64,000 nt of DNA from Hysterium pulicare CBS 123377 (taxonomy: Eukaryota > Ascomycota > Dothideomycetes > Hysteriales > Hysteriaceae). The position numbers and the translations under genes were made by a program. Each line of letters starts with the position of its first letter. The first letter of the stretch is position 1. Where the stretch lies: assembly GCA_000467715.1 (NCBI GenBank), contig AJFK01000509.1, forward strand, positions 84,361 through 148,360, in the 5' to 3' direction. Shown here piece after piece: positions 55,266-64,000 of the stretch. The notes under the pieces are model-generated. The model searched no databases, was not told the origin of the DNA, and worked only from the letters and a program-made list of their open reading frames with translations.

Positions 55266-56871
55266 GCCGAATCAAATTGACAGATCTCAAAATGGGTTTC
55301 ATGACGTACGGAACAATTTCAGAATATGGCACTTAGATGGTTTCCACCGCGATGAAGCGGCACTGGTGTATGGATGAAAGCTTTTAGGCATGCAAAAAAA
55401 CCCACGGGCATTTCAAGGCCCAACTTGCATCGAGGCTATCTTGGGCGGCGTTTCCTGGAAAGGCTTCATTTCATGTTTAGTTTGCTTTTGGGCATCTACC
55501 AAATTTGGGTATTGAGCGCGGGCTTTTAGGTGGCGCGACAGTCACAGGGAACAGGTTGCATTTAAAGATTCCCCTAAATCGTACATACATGTACTGTACA
55601 TATCTTACCTGCATCTAGCGGTGTTGACGACAAGTTTTTGAAAAAGACCCGAGAATCGCATTATACTTCTTACTCCGAACTTTCCATGGATGAGTCATGA
55701 TTCGTTGTCTTTGGTGATGCAGAGAGGACGTGCATCCCATTCCAGCACATGACCCTGTCGGAAGAGCCTCCTCGGTGTTCCACGTAGTGGTACCGTGGTC
55801 CAATGATGCTCTTCCTGCAGCTTTGTTTCCTGTGTTCATGTCAGATGGACCCCACGTCCCACGCTGCCTGCTGTCCTCCCTTTGGTTACGTTTCTGATGC
55901 GGCTTGCAGCCATGCACGTGGTTGGCCCACTCCCATCTGTCGGGCCGTGATTAGAGAACGCCGGGCGGAGGAGGAGGAATGGAGTGTTTTAATCTCTTTG
56001 AGTTCTCGCAAAAGCACTGCGTTGCAAGGATGAATGATAAGAGCTAAAGCCAAGCACGATTGCTCCCTGCTGCAAAGAATTCGCGACTTGTTGAACCCGA
56101 TTTAGACCGACCGTATATCTGGGCAAGGACGAGTGGCTTTCATGATTGGCTGTGATACGTAGGCCCAGCAGAAGCCAAGCACTACTAAAGTAACACCCGG
56201 CTGTCGAGCAGACGATAGGAAGAAGTATAAACTCGCCTTAGTCCCCCTCCCCCAATGTGTCTCTGGATCAATCGTAAGATTCCGCGCCGCTGTGATACAC
56301 GAAGGTGCCGAGCGAAACAGACACGCTTCAATCGCAATTGTGGGTGCAATTGACCGTGCTTGGCAAAGAGGCGCACCAACAGCGCTTGCCTTTGACAATT
56401 TCACCTTTCAACTTCCGACCTGTTCCCGATGGTCTGTTGAGCCCGCCGAGCTTATCCCGACTCTCCAAGCTTTTTCAACCACCTTGGAAACCCCAAGGAC
56501 TCAGAGGCCACACACTCTTGTTCGTTGTCCAAATTCCTGCACTGCATATGCCATTCACTGACTGCCTCGTCTAGTTCTAGCACTTACTCAAACAGCGAAC
56601 ACCCAGCCTCATCACCACTCTCTACGTGAACCTTCCGCCACAAGCTTTATATCGCCCGCCGGGGCTTTTGGGAGCGGCGACTGGGCGCGACCGAAACCTA
56701 CATGCAGCGGATTGAGAATCTAGCTTTTCTGGCGAGCGGCGTACATTCAGGGATACTAGATCCCAGGTCCATACTCCTTCCTACATAAGGAAGCCACGCG
56801 ATACCATACCCTCGCAAAAAACTAATTCAAAAGCCTTTCGTGCTATACATCCAACATAAAAATTTGCTACA
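55266..56871. other. Intergenic region upstream of NHA1
   Basis: Contains the arrestin 3' UTR and the NHA1 promoter with a probable long 5' UTR. The short frames lack domains. No RNA gene or repeat recognised. Confidence 0.5.
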
Positions 56872-59800
56872 ATGGCCTGGGAACATCTCGCCGTCACAAG
56901 ACCACACTTGGTCTACATCATCCTGGGTGGCTTCACCAGCTTGTTCATGTTGTGCTCGTCTGTTATTAAGGAGCAATTGTACATTGGTGAAGCTACAGTG
57001 GCGACAATATGCGGCATCATATTCGGACCGCATGCCGCAAACCTCATTAACCCTCTCGACTGGGGAAACACTGATTTGATTACCTTGGAATTTTCTCGCA
57101 TTGTATTGGTAGTACAATGTTTCGCCGTCGGCGTCGAACTGCCTCGCGCATACATGGAGAAACACTGGAAGTCCGTCACATTCCTCTTGATACCGGTCAT
57201 GACGTTTGGATGGCTCATCACAAGCCTTTTCATTTGGTGGATGTTTGGGTCACACCTGGACTGGTTGGACAGCCTCTGTGTTGCAGCTTGTGTCACAGCT
57301 ACTGACCCTGTCCTGGCCTCTTCCGTCGTCGGTAAAGGAAAATTTGCAAAGCGCGTACCAAAACATTTGAGAGATTTGTTGTCCGCAGAATCTGGATGTA
57401 ATGATGGCATGGCTTTCCCATTCATCTACCTCGCGGTCTATCTAATCCGCTATCGACCGGATGCCAAGGCGGTCTCGCTGCATTGGTTCTGTTATACCAT
57501 CCTTTACGAGTGCATATTTGGCTGTATCTATGGTGTATTGGTTGGTTATGCTGCCAGACGTGCTATCCGTGCCGCGCACGAAAGAGATCTCATTGATCGA
57601 GAGAGCTTCCTGGTGTTCTATTTCGTCCTTGCCCTCTTTTGCGCTGGTTCTGGCAGTATTCTTGGCATCGACGATTTGCTCGTCGGGTTTGCCTGTGGTG
57701 TCGGATTTTCGAACGATGGATGGTTTCTCGAGAAGACGGAGGAGGCTCACGTTTCCAACGTCATTGACTTGCTGATCAATTTAGCATTTTTCGTGTATTT
57801 CGGGACTATTATCCCTTGGGAACAATTCAATGCCCCCGTCATTGGCATTGAACCCTGGCGCCTTGTGGTCGTCGGAATCTTTGTTCTGTTATTCCGCCGA
57901 ATACCTATCATGATGGCTCTCAAACCTGTCATACCAGACATCAAAACATGGCGCGAGGCCTTGTTTGCTGGACATTTTGGTCCCATTGGCGTGGGAGCCA
58001 TCTTTGTAGCTATCATGGCTCGGGCAGAATTGGAAACGGAATCGACAACTCCATTGGCTGATCTTCCAGAGCCGGGCTTCGAACATCGCAACATCATCGA
58101 AATGATCTGGCCTATAACAACCTTCCTTGTCATCTGCAGCATCATTGTACATGGCAGTTCAATCGCTGTTTTCACGCTTGGAAAACACATCAATACGCTG
58201 ACGATATCATTGTCATACACGCAAGCGAACGAAGAGGGACCGACTTGGATGGATCGCTTACCGCGAATTCAATCACGCTCAAAATCGTCCATGTCCCTGC
58301 GCCGACCTTCGGAATCTTCACTTGACGAGAAGGAGATCTCAGGATCTGGCCTTCTCCCACCGATTGGTCTTCCCGGCCAATTCTTGCGCCGTCAAAAAGA
58401 GGAGGAAAGCTCGAGTAGGGCAAGCTCTGTTCGCCCGTCTGCTCGCCGTAGGAAGTGGGACGCTGGTCTCGGTCCTGGCGGACCTGTCTCCCAATCTGCA
58501 ATTGCACCGGAGAGAAGGAATAGAGATCATGCAGATGTACCTTCGCCAGCTCAACAAGATTCAGATACAATAGCTGTCGGTAGCGACGAGTCACCTGAGA
58601 GTTCTCTGAAGAAAGAAAAGCGTGGTGGAGGTTCTCCGGAAGGGGAGATCTACGAGGAAGGTGACCAAACAATCATTGAGGATGAGGAAGGGAACGTACT
58701 CGAAGTCAGAGAGAGCCACGGCGAACATGGATCAGAACGACGAAAGCATGAGGTAGCAGAGCTGCGGCGACTGATGCGCGAAAAAGATGTAGAGCATGGT
58801 GTTGCACAGACCGAGCATGGTGGAGAGGTTGAAGAGGCGCCAGGAAAGGCAGTGGAAGCCATAAAAGAAGGGATTGAGCATCCCGGCAGTTCGTGGAAGG
58901 ATAGGACGAAGCGCATGGGTAGAAGAAGACATACTGAAACGGACGAGATAGCACCACCCCCCAAAGCTCATAAACCAGAACCTAAGCGAGGACCGGCATT
59001 GGCGTATCAGTTTGGCAATACCATTATTGTGGAAGACGAGGACGGGGAAGTCATCAAAAAATACGACATTCCAGCTGCTCAGAATCGTCCAGCGGTCGAC
59101 CGCATGTCATCTTTCGCAGCTCAAGGGGGCCGCACCATGCAGAGCTTGAAAAGAATGGGTACTTATGTGGGTATGGGGAAGCCTCATGAGTCTGACGAGC
59201 AGGCTGCTGGGCCTTCAGGTACCTCCGAAGTTACTCCTGAGGATCGCAAGAAGAAGCGGAGGAAGGACGAACCAGATGCTGATGACGATCAAATTCGCTT
59301 TACTGTGACTGCCGGTGGCCGTCGCATGTCGAAATTAGAATTCATCCAGCAAATGCAGCAACTGGATCCCAAAGCCCGCGCGCATCTAGTGGAGAACAGC
59401 GATGTACCCGAAGGTATTAAGCGCGAGGCTCGCAAAGACGCAAAAGAACACATAGCTAGAACGCGGGCGGCCTCATCCGCCAAAGTTCCACCCGTTGTTG
59501 GCGAGGCTGGCGAAGCGCAGATCCAAAAAACCGAAAGCCCAGATGGGAGAAGGAAGGGCCCGGAAGGACTGACACTAGTGGACAGCGATGAGGAAGATAT
59601 TCCCTTCCATTCCATATCTGAGGATCTAGCGCATTACTCCATGGACCGTTCGCACCATGAGACAGCAGCACAACGACGCCGACGCCAAGCATCCCATCCC
59701 TTCCCCCGCGCAGACAACCCTACCGAAGCAGCAGATTCCGCAGACGACGAAGCTCCACCTGAAGAAACAGCCGCCGAGCGTCGTCGCCGTCTCGCCACCG

Positions 59801-60273
59801 TCTCTGGCTCCGAAGCACCGCCTCAGCAAGCTCCCCACCCCACGCACACCTCCCACGCACCCAAATCACACATGGATGAGGGCGAAACAGCCGCAGAACG
59901 TAAACGTCGTTTAGGCGCTATGGGTCTCTTGAAAGACGACTCTCCATCCTCGGATTCAGAAGAGGAGGAAACGGGTGATCCGATGGAGACGGGTCGCGGG
60001 ACGCATCATCAATATAGTCCGACGCATAAGAAACAGCAGGAGGAGAGGCCTAGAGCGCCTGGGATTCGGTTCGCGGATCCACCGCCTAGAACGGACGATG
60101 CGGCGAGTACGGCGGGTGCGAGTGCGAGCGCGAGTGGTCCTGGTCCTGGTCCTGGTCCTGGTGCAGGGGGTGCAGGGAGTGCGGGAGGTGGAGGCAATAC
60201 AGGGGGCACGGGGGGTGGAGGGGTCGGGAGTAGACTTAGATGGGGAGCGAACGTTCGACCGGGGAAGAAGTGA
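56872..60273 (+). CDS. NHA1: Plasma-membrane Na+(K+)/H+ antiporter Nha1
   Basis: Exports Na+ and K+ in exchange for protons and maintains pH and cation balance. Single-exon 1133-aa protein. Residues about 10-440 form the CPA-type membrane domain with some twelve hydrophobic segments. Hallmarks: GEATVATICGIIFGPHAA, CVTATDPVLASSVVGKGKFA, SAESGCNDGMAFPF with the ion-binding Asp region, and GHFGPIGVGAIF. The long charged tail (about 440-1133) contains fungal Nha1-type motifs: a stretch after the last helix (GKHINTLTISLSY), two Glu/Asp-rich EDE(E/D)G boxes (TIIEDEEGNVLEV and IIVEDEDGEVIKKYDIP), and three copies of ETAAxRxRR[LQ] near the C-terminus. It ends in a low-complexity GPGPGP/GGxGG stretch. 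No intron is needed. Confidence 0.96.
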   Translation: MAWEHLAVTRPHLVYIILGGFTSLFMLCSSVIKEQLYIGEATVATICGIIFGPHAANLINPLDWGNTDLITLEFSRIVLVVQCFAVGVELPRAYMEKHWKSVTFLLIPVMTFGWLITSLFIWWMFGSHLDWLDSLCVAACVTATDPVLASSVVGKGKFAKRVPKHLRDLLSAESGCNDGMAFPFIYLAVYLIRYRPDAKAVSLHWFCYTILYECIFGCIYGVLVGYAARRAIRAAHERDLIDRESFLVFYFVLALFCAGSGSILGIDDLLVGFACGVGFSNDGWFLEKTEEAHVSNVIDLLINLAFFVYFGTIIPWEQFNAPVIGIEPWRLVVVGIFVLLFRRIPIMMALKPVIPDIKTWREALFAGHFGPIGVGAIFVAIMARAELETESTTPLADLPEPGFEHRNIIEMIWPITTFLVICSIIVHGSSIAVFTLGKHINTLTISLSYTQANEEGPTWMDRLPRIQSRSKSSMSLRRPSESSLDEKEISGSGLLPPIGLPGQFLRRQKEEESSSRASSVRPSARRRKWDAGLGPGGPVSQSAIAPERRNRDHADVPSPAQQDSDTIAVGSDESPESSLKKEKRGGGSPEGEIYEEGDQTIIEDEEGNVLEVRESHGEHGSERRKHEVAELRRLMREKDVEHGVAQTEHGGEVEEAPGKAVEAIKEGIEHPGSSWKDRTKRMGRRRHTETDEIAPPPKAHKPEPKRGPALAYQFGNTIIVEDEDGEVIKKYDIPAAQNRPAVDRMSSFAAQGGRTMQSLKRMGTYVGMGKPHESDEQAAGPSGTSEVTPEDRKKKRRKDEPDADDDQIRFTVTAGGRRMSKLEFIQQMQQLDPKARAHLVENSDVPEGIKREARKDAKEHIARTRAASSAKVPPVVGEAGEAQIQKTESPDGRRKGPEGLTLVDSDEEDIPFHSISEDLAHYSMDRSHHETAAQRRRRQASHPFPRADNPTEAADSADDEAPPEETAAERRRRLATVSGSEAPPQQAPHPTHTSHAPKSHMDEGETAAERKRRLGAMGLLKDDSPSSDSEEEETGDPMETGRGTHHQYSPTHKKQQEERPRAPGIRFADPPPRTDDAASTAGASASASGPGPGPGPGAGGAGSAGGGGNTGGTGGGGVGSRLRWGANVRPGKK

Positions 60274-61648
60274 TCGAAGGTATAGAGAGGGCATGTGGTA
60301 AAATTGCTTTTTTGTTAATATGTTGGGCGTTATAAGGGGGATCAACACATCTTTTTATCATGGGCAGGCATAATCCCCTTTTCTCCTTTCTTGGCCACTA
60401 TCAACGGCAGCGGACGTTCAAGAAGACTTTTGTTATGTGAGCATTTTCAGGGGTGGGGGAAAATGGGTGGCTTTATCATATATTTTGATGTTGTGTGCAT
60501 GGTGGACAGTATGCGTAGAATAGGATGGTATGGGAAGAGTATGAGAGATATGAGAACGAGGGATGTTTGTTGGTTCGGTTCATGTTCAAGTGACTTCTCG
60601 CCAGTTATACTAGCTGCTCATGTGAGGTATTCTGCTTCGGTGAACAAATGCCTTATAGGGGTAGCAACGAGGACGGGCGTTCGAAGGGTAGATCTCTGCT
60701 CTTGGATATCGAAGTTCAGGTTCAATCATCTTGGGGCTCGAGATTTAGCAATGCATTTTCTCATAGATGAACCTAATAAGAAGGGACCGAAGAAATATAC
60801 CTGCTAGAAAAGCAGCCGGGCTGCGGAAAAACTATGAGCCGGCATGAACGTCTCGTCTCTCGCTCGATTGGGCAACGTACATGCAACATGCCAATCTATT
60901 ACTTCGATCAGGCAAACTCTCGTCGTATCTCGGACTCCGTATATGTGGGCCTCAGTTTCCGTGACCCGATAGGCGCCATATTTAGACTCATGAGCTATAA
61001 CACCACCCGCCTTCATGACTCCCCTAGGGCCATCGTAGATATCTCTTGACGATGACGGGTACGATACAGTTTGTTGCGTTTCGTCTCATCCTTCTTACAT
61101 TCTATTCCATTTTTGCGAAATTCACTGTCATCAGTCCTTTTCCGTGCGCGATATGGATATGTTCTCGATTTCCAAAGGAGTTCCTAAATTATCCCCGATC
61201 ACCGCATCATTTCTTTTTCTCTAAAACGTTCAACGTTCAGTTTTTGATTACTAATCCTAGTCTATGAGGTTTGTCTAAATCTTTAATATCTTCCATCCAG
61301 GTTTTCCTATGATTAAACGTCATGTGAGAAAGCAAGCACTGATTGTCACTCCTCCTTCCCACTCATCCAACAGCATGAGTATTTGCTTTCAGGAGTACGC
61401 GTGATCATGCTGGAGACTACCAGACATGCAAACGCACGTCAGCGGACCATCAAAAGAAGTCCACTGAAAGATTTGATTACGGTATCCAGAAAGCGGTTTT
61501 CCATATGCGTTTCTCTCCCGACTTCAAGCAAACAGCGTTTCTCTACTATAAACCATGGAAGAAACTGGGTCTTCCGCTCTCCTTGCTTTCTCTGAAAAAC
61601 TCCGGAGACAATATTTCGTTTCTGAAGTGCCTCGCATATATCTCTCAG
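60274..61648. other. Intergenic region
   Basis: Downstream of NHA1 and upstream of the next plus-strand frames. Nothing recognisable. The frame of the following small protein is open back to 61505. Confidence 0.5.
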
Positions 61649-62059
61649 ATGTCAGAGCAAGATACTACTCCAGTCGCCCAAAGCGCTGGCCCCAAGTCTA
61701 CAACACCACTGGCAACTCAACTCGCCCCTGAAGCTTCTGCCATGAGTTCCCCATCTCCATTTGATCCAATCATTCACACCATCAACGAATACATCAAGGA
61801 ACTGCCCCCTGATGCTGTTGCCAGGGAGGAGAACATTCTGGTTGCTAAGAAGGTTGTGGAAGTATTGCGGTCTGGCAGGGTGCTTCCAGGGGCACAGCTC
61901 GATAAATCCAAAGAGCTCAGGAGGCTATTTGGACCAAAGACACTAGCCAAATTTGCTCGCCCGAAGATTGTCGAGACCAACGTTTGGCTGAAACGTGTAT
62001 CTCCGAAAGACGCTCAGGAAATGATAATAGCCGACATGAAGGACGAAGAGGCAAGATGA
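61649..62059 (+). CDS. Small hypothetical protein, 136 aa (may belong to the next gene)
   Basis: Starts at MSEQDTTPVAQSAGPKSTTP and ends with TGA at 62057-62059. The first 45 residues are Thr/Pro/Ala-rich. The rest looks like a folded helical piece (DPIIHTINEYIKELPPDAVA, ENILVAKKVVEVLRSGRVLP, RRLFGPKTLAKFARPKIVET). An upstream in-frame ATG at 61505 would add 48 residues with an unlikely composition. The JmjC-like frame begins 11 bases later, so this could be the first exon of that gene if an intron runs from a weak donor here to the acceptor TTGCAG at 62100. I could not find a convincing phase-matched donor. No known domain recognised. Confidence 0.5.
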   Translation: MSEQDTTPVAQSAGPKSTTPLATQLAPEASAMSSPSPFDPIIHTINEYIKELPPDAVAREENILVAKKVVEVLRSGRVLPGAQLDKSKELRRLFGPKTLAKFARPKIVETNVWLKRVSPKDAQEMIIADMKDEEAR

Positions 62060-62070
62060 CCCTTTGATGT

Positions 62071-63080
62071 ATGTTGTATCTCGGGTTGACCGTGTTGCAG
62101 GCTGTACTTTTCTTCCACCCCCGTAAATCTCCCGAAGAAGATGAGATAGCTGCGACTCAGCTCCTCGAAAATTGTTTATCATCCCGGCAAACCGGGACAG
62201 GATTCCTATCTAACGTGCCTTCTCCAAGTCTAGATGAATTGTACTGCATTGATCCCGACTTTACCGACAATCAATTGCGGAAGGCAGACTTTACTGCTAA
62301 CATAGCCCCCCACTTGTGGCTTGTGGATTTGCACCACGGTAAGGTTTTTCTAAGTCTACCCTCACTTCCCCTTTCTAGACCATCTCACACAAGTAGATGT
62401 GGTGGCTAACTACATGAGTAGATGATGGGAACGTAATCAACACCTTACTGATCGGCCGAAAGCTCTGGTTCATCTTCCCGCCTACAAGCAACAATATCCG
62501 GAGAGTCATAGAAGCGTATCGGAGCACCTCTTCAGCACTTTTCTTCGACTATTATCCAACACTCGATAATGGAATTGTCCTCGTTCAGGAAGCCGGTGAA
62601 ACGATATGGCTACCACCGAACTGCCCGCACGCCGTCTTCACTCTGGAAACGAGTATGCTTGGCGGATGCGAAGTTTACACCAAGCCGAAATTCCCAGCCC
62701 GAGTGGCATGTCTCCCTTTATACTTAGCCTACGAAGAGGGCGTGTGTTCAAATAGTATAAAAGAGAAGACAAAAAGAGCCAGAGAACTCTATGAGCATTT
62801 GGGAATGGTGTTGGAGGAAGGGGACGATGACCTATGCAGGACAACGTATAGAGCATGGGCTCTGACTAAAGAGTACTATAAGAGGTGCGCGATTGGGGAC
62901 CTTGGGTATATTGATTGGGCTAAAACGCTCTGGATAGGGTACTTGGAGCATTGCAGATGGGAAACTTGTCCGATGGCTCGCGGGAACAGTTTCTGTACGT
63001 GGAACCCTCCGGCAGACACCGATGACGAGGATAAAGTGTCAAAAGCACTTGTTGAGCATCTCCAGTCGGATCATTTCTGA
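62071..63080 (+). CDS. JmjC-like (cupin fold) protein, start uncertain
   Basis: Two exons, 62071-62338 and 62422-63080, with an 83-nt intron (GTAAGG...GAGTAG), give 308 aa if the ATG at 62071 is used. Near the junction the chain reads LWLVDLHHDDGNVINTLLIG, with H-H-D as a candidate Fe-binding HxD. RKLWFIFPPT and IWLPPNCPHAVFTLETSMLG follow, the last supplying a candidate distal His as in JmjC hydroxylases. The C-terminal 150 residues are helical and charged (KEKTKRARELYEHLGMVLEE) with Cys-rich CRWETCPMARGNSFC. The protein may be a hydroxylase or demethylase relative, but the motif spacing was only judged by eye. The N-terminus may instead come from the upstream frame. Confidence 0.6.
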
Positions 63081-63982
63081 AGGGAAGCGAACGGGATGGT
63101 GAAATTCAGACACCAACTACGTAGTTTCGAGAAAATGATTCCGGGTACGTGCAGATAGGATGTGGACAGTGAAAGGTCTCGTACAATACCGAAGATCAAA
63201 CAACAATCCAGGAAACTGTGAGAAAAAAGCCCCATGGTAACTTCCATGGAGTACTATTGTGACTGGTCCTCATGTCTAATACCCCGAACATCCCGGGTCA
63301 GCCAATGTTGATAGATCAGCTGTTTGTTCTTTCCATCGCCACTAGCATATAATTTGAATACATGCCGCAGGTAGTGTCATGATGGGCCCACAAGCCTAAG
63401 ATGATGCTCGCTTAATATAACCAAGTCTTGCTTTAGGCATACCACCAGGCGTGATTATTGGTTAGATTCCCGGTTCCTTTTTCCTGCTTATACAACAACA
63501 GAAGGTTATGTGTATGACTTTTTAGATGTCCGCCGAGGGCTGGATTCTAGAATTCATATTATCAAGTTCAAACAGCGTATGCGGACAGCAAAGAGGGTCA
63601 TGATGAAATTAGTGCAGAGCCCAGATTCCAACAATTTATGACATTCACTATGGGCAAAGCACGTCAGTCACTGCTGCATCGATTCGAAATAAGCCTCACT
63701 CTCATTCAAAGAACATTTGACTTGGTCATCGTCATATCAGTGTAAGCCGATCGCCTCAAGTGGTTGTATTCTGGGAAGCATATCGATATCTACTTTTTCG
63801 GCTCTCCCTCTCGCATATTCTTAGGTATCCGTGACTATTAGAACCATCAGTTATAAATCTCAGAGTTTTTAAAGACTCAACGTAACCTCAGGCTAGCGAT
63901 TTAGCTTTGGGACGCTATCGTGGGAAGTCTGTTCACGCTAGACTTCTACTTCTTCAGTTTAAAGTTATTGCTTAGTGCTTTT
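63081..63982. other. Intergenic / contig-edge region
   Basis: No reading frame, RNA gene or repeat recognised before the terminal G run. Confidence 0.5.
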
Positions 63983-63997
63983 GGGGGGGGGGGGGGG
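63983..63997. repeat. Terminal run of 15 G
   Basis: Fifteen consecutive G bases three bases before the window end. It may be a real homopolymer, but at a sequence edge it is more likely a sequencing or assembly artefact (for example poly-G read tails). Confidence 0.9.
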
Positions 63998-64000
63998 CCT

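Noticed and set aside
59975-60301. Arg/Val-rich frame (RVRVRARVVLVLVLVL)
   Set aside because: Shadow of the low-complexity GPGPGP/GGxGG end of NHA1.
63400-63500. Possible tRNA-like end (ATTCCCGGTTCC)
   Set aside because: The stems of a cloverleaf cannot be formed from the surrounding bases.

Overview
The window looks like nuclear DNA of a filamentous ascomycete (Pezizomycotina). Genes have short GT-AG introns (mostly 48-120 nt). They include fungal markers: the chitin synthase chaperone Chs7, an Nha1-type antiporter with a long charged tail, Mkt1, a Dpb11/Rad4 homologue with four BRCT domains, a GPI-anchored mucin and an ART-type arrestin. A class such as Leotiomycetes is only a guess from protein flavour. 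No rRNA, tRNA, CRISPR array or intact transposon was recognised. Gene models were built by hand: I chose splice sites that join frames in phase and restore family sequence.

Layout. 0-5 kb: 3' end of a dihydroxyacetone kinase gene, a convergent chs7 gene and an unknown 321-aa protein. 5.6-13 kb: a minus-strand cluster of paralogous HExxH zincin-like proteins with three intact copies, one truncated copy and one or two decayed relics. 13-18.9 kb: gene-poor spacer. 18.9-23.7 kb: a degenerate MoxR/ChlI-type AAA protein, a Utr1-like NAD kinase and a BTB protein with an apparent frameshift near its start. 25-32 kb: bacterial-type PARG, a DNAJC17-like J/RRM protein divergent from HEM3 (hydroxymethylbilane synthase), and a zinc-less MDR oxidoreductase. 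33-35.4 kb: a membrane-anchored pepsin-fold protein with altered active-site motifs.

36.9-42.3 kb holds the most unusual locus: a secreted, GPI-anchored, Thr/Ser-rich mucin predicted to have 23 exons. Eighteen of these are tiny exons (12, 18, 30, 36 or 42 nt), all in phase 0, arranged as about nine tandem two-exon units separated by 48-62-nt introns.

42.8-63 kb: MKT1, a 2OG-Fe(II) oxygenase with a 17-nt microexon, DPB11/rad4, an arrestin-related trafficking adaptor, NHA1 and a JmjC-like gene. The window ends in a 15-G run that looks like an assembly edge.

Apart from the zincin cluster the genes are mostly unrelated housekeeping or surface functions, as expected for a fungal chromosome arm. 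The lineage-specific or novel material is in the zincin cluster and the microexon mucin.
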